Assembly (NCBI RefSeq): GCF_003610235.1
Contig: NZ_RAPR01000004.1
Coordinates: 1 to 16,124, forward strand
Source: Catellatospora citrea
GTDB taxonomy: Bacteria > Actinomycetota > Actinomycetes > Mycobacteriales > Micromonosporaceae
Direction: 5' to 3'
Length of the DNA stretch: 16,124 nt
Below the pieces are notes generated by a model. It searched no databases. It was not told the origin of the DNA and was given only the letters and a program-made list of their open reading frames with translations. Numbering within the stretch: the stretch's first letter is position 1; the number at the start of each line of letters is the position of its first letter. Both the position numbers and the translations under genes were made by a program. Of this stretch, positions 14,692 through 16,124 are shown piece by piece.

Positions 14692-14890
14692 CGGCTCACT
14701 CCTCCCGCGCCAGCCCGCACGAGCCAGCGGCTTCCATCGTTGCCCACCACGGTGATCTCCGATCCCGGTGGGCAGCCGACAGGCCGCCTCAACCAGGGCG
14801 ACGCGCCCGCGCAGCAGGACGACCTCCGCGCCGCGTCGGGCGACCTTCTTCACGACGTACCCCGGCCGCGCCCAGAGCGACCAACGTCAC
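14688..14890 (-). pseudogene. Possible small basic protein coupled to the sigma factor
   Basis: GTG 14890 begins TLVALGAAG, then (after removing one G) YVVKKVARRGAEVVLL and RGRVALVEAACRLPTG, then (after another shift) SEITVVGNDGSRWLVRAG, ending in TGA 14690-14688, which overlaps the sigma ATG (ATGA). About 66 residues with a short hydrophobic N-terminus. The ATGA overlap supports a real gene, but two frame corrections are needed and no family is recognised. Confidence 0.3.
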
Positions 14891-15417
14891 CGGCCTCCAC
14901 CATCTCCTCCTTCGCTTGCGGCCGCCGCGGTGGCGAAGCCGTCGACGACCACAAGCCCGGCGCGACGGAAAAGTGTGTACCGGGCCCGGCGCACTCGACA
15001 TCACCACAGCGGGGGGAATGTTGCAGGGCTGGTGATCTCGCGTTGATCACGGTCCGCGAGAAATGGCCTATTTCTAAGACAACTGCAAGAGGTCCTTGGC
15101 GGACTCCTCGGGGTCGAGCGTAAACACGGTTAGGCCTCGGACCGCTGGTCCGGGGCCTCTTGACAGCCAGCGCCGCGACCGAGGTTGGTACCTGGTGGCG
15201 TTGCGGGATCTCCGTGTGGCGATCTCGATGATGAGCTTCGGGGGTGCGACCGGACCTCGCTGCCCGATTAGAGCTGGTCGGACCGATCTGCCCTTTGGTG
15301 GCGAGCAGGCAGGCACCATGAACCTGGCGGGGCGGGCTGGCCAGCTGCGCGAAGATGACACAAATTGCCGAATCGCGGCACCGCATCACGAAACGATAAC
15401 GGCCTCAGGGGCCAGAA
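14891..15417. other. Long stretch without a supported gene
   Basis: Several overlapping ORFs exist on both strands but none shows motifs or consistent coding character. The best is a minus-strand 95-codon frame ending at 15074 (TVFTLDPEESAKDLLQLS), whose last 25 residues look protein-like but whose upstream part does not. It could be the tail of another broken gene. A hairpin lies at 15132-15158. Confidence 0.4.
15132..15158. terminator. Hairpin, possible terminator
   Basis: AGGCCTCGGAC (15132-15142) pairs with 15148-15158 with one G-T mismatch and a 5-base loop. It lies in a stretch without a confirmed gene, so its client is unclear. Confidence 0.4.
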
Positions 15418-15449
15418 ATGACGAAGGGCACCCGGCTGCAACCGGGTGC
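15401..15449. terminator. Tandem hairpins
   Basis: GGCC-TCAGG-GGCC (15401-15413) is followed by a perfect 8-bp stem, GCACCCGG (15428-15435) with 15442-15449, loop CTGCAA. This double hairpin could end transcription arriving from either side before the lower-GC tract that follows. Confidence 0.5.
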
Positions 15450-15567
15450 TCCCTCATGCTCCGATACTCGTCCCCAGGATGAGCTCGGAAGTCTCGCGTG
15501 CCTGCGCGCTTGCGCGCGTCTGGAGAACAGTATGGGAGGGACCGACCTTGATCACCATAGTGCAATC

Positions 15568-15579
15568 TGCGGTACCGCA
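15568..15579. promoter_or_regulatory. 12-bp perfect palindrome TGCGGTACCGCA
   Basis: A spacer-less, exact 12-base palindrome in non-coding, lower-GC DNA. A binding site for a dimeric regulator is plausible; a chance KpnI-centred palindrome is possible. Confidence 0.3.
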
Positions 15580-15702
15580 AATCTGAACGAACATTAACGT
15601 GAATCATGTCCTTAGCGGACTGCCATGGATCGGCAGGTTGTCGGGCGGAACCGTCAAGTCATGAGATTGATGAACGCCGATTATTGTGGCAGGGTCCCGG
15701 GC

Positions 15703-15734
15703 TTGACTGTCACAAATTCGACACAGTCGATATT
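15703..15734 (+). promoter_or_regulatory. Putative promoter with GACTGT/ACAGTC dyad
   Basis: TTGACT (15703-15708) is a good -35. GATATT (15729-15734) or CGATAT one base earlier could be a -10, giving a long 19-20-base spacer. The dyad GACTGT (15705-15710) / ACAGTC (15723-15728), with a 12-base spacer, lies across it. The surrounding 15661-15720 is 50% GC against a much higher background. It could drive the small genes from 15838. Confidence 0.4.
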
Positions 15735-15837
15735 GATCTACGTTTTATGGCATGAGCTGCGCCGAGTAGCGCAAGACCCCTTTTCGAACCGTTAAGGAAG
15801 CCGTCGAGCACTCTTCTAAAACGGAGCGTGGGCAGCG

Positions 15838-15939
15838 ATGATGGCGTCAGGTCGGCTGCAACCGGCCAACAGCACGTCCCCAAAAAATCTCGTCCGCCCA
15901 GGACAGCTTGTCTCGGAGGTAACGCATGAGCCGCCGTAA
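15838..15939 (+). CDS. Possible 33-aa ORF overlapping the next gene
   Basis: ATG 15838 (a second ATG follows directly) to TAA 15937-15939, with GGAG about 11 bases upstream. It reads MMASGRLQPANSTSPKNL then VRPGQLVSEVTHEPP. It overlaps the start of the membrane protein (ATG 15926) by 14 bases in a different frame, a layout that would allow coupling. Codons such as AAA and AAT are unusual for this genome, so it may be foreign or not a gene. Confidence 0.35.
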   Translation: MMASGRLQPANSTSPKNLVRPGQLVSEVTHEPP

Positions 15940-16124
15940 CCGGGGGCCCCGCGCGATGACCCCAACGGTCCCCAGCGCCGCCCTCGCCACCCGCTGGTGG
16001 TCATCATCTTGATCCTGATCTTCCCGTTCGTGGCGAAGGTCTGGTTCACCACGGCAGAGGTCGTCGCTCTTATGACCGCGCTGGCCGCAATCGTCGCCTT
16101 GGTCCTGCAGCGCAAGGCCGCCTG
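15926..16124 (+). CDS. Small two-helix membrane protein, frameshifted, reaches the window edge
   Basis: ATG 15926 has a perfect GGAGGT six bases upstream. The first frame gives MSRRNRGP and ends early. After about base 15943 the next frame reads PRDDPNGPQRRPRHP, then two hydrophobic helices (LVVIILILIFPFVAKVWF and VVALMTALAAIVALVL) and a basic end QRKAA. One extra G in the five-G run near 15942 joins them into about 66 residues. The window ends in TG directly after the last Ala codon, so the stop is probably TGA with its A outside. The size and helix hairpin recall holins or small plasmid-spread proteins, but no family can be named. Confidence 0.55.

Noticed and set aside
15418..15597. 59-codon plus-strand ORF (MTKGTRLQPG...)
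   Set aside because: Its first codons are the stem of a perfect hairpin, there is no ribosome site and the sequence has no protein-like pattern.
1..16124. tRNA, rRNA and CRISPR arrays
   Set aside because: No T-loop-like cloverleaf, no ribosomal sequence and no regularly spaced direct repeats were seen on either strand.

Overview
The window is very GC-rich (GC3-biased codons almost throughout) and reads as an actinobacterial chromosome. Leaderless-looking starts, a free-standing Clp N-domain protein, a 2-phosphosulfolactate phosphatase-like gene and an ECF sigma factor fit a filamentous actinomycete. Micromonosporaceae is my best guess, but this is an inference without a search.

Left part (1-6507): two overlapping genes share a C-terminal helical domain, the second broken by one apparent base loss. 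A 17-bp bidirectional terminator separates them from a convergent polytopic GT-C type glycosyltransferase. A leaderless HTH gene follows, whose core promoter lies inside an array of GTCAAC/GTTGAC half-sites; it is coupled to a double Clp N-domain protein. Next come an aldo/keto reductase with a MerR-type promoter (19-bp spacer, internal dyad) and a possible leaderless upstream ORF, a small membrane protein and a GNAT acetyltransferase.

Middle (6517-8567, minus strand): a two-gene, ATGA-coupled operon. The first protein carries motifs matching the palm motifs A, B and C of phi29-like, protein-primed family B DNA polymerases, plus a KLG-type element after motif C. The second is an HTH protein resembling actinomycete telomere terminal proteins (Tpg), with a long acidic tail. 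Together they suggest a divergent protein-primed replication module or its remnant. This is the most interesting locus in the window. It is followed by an unrecognised gene and a secreted or lipid-anchored zinc metallopeptidase.

Right part (10305-14890): a ComB-like phosphatase, a lipoprotein, a SAM methyltransferase, an APH-like phosphotransferase, a short unknown fragment, an ECF sigma factor and a small ORF coupled to it. Each is split by one or more single-base indels, mostly at G/C runs, although reading frames and motifs are otherwise intact. Local sequencing or assembly error is the simplest explanation; real decay is the alternative.

Right end (14891-16124): no convincing gene until 15838. 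There is a hairpin- and dyad-rich stretch of lower GC (30 of 60 bases in 15661-15720), then a possible 33-aa ORF overlapping a small two-helix membrane protein whose stop codon falls at the window edge.
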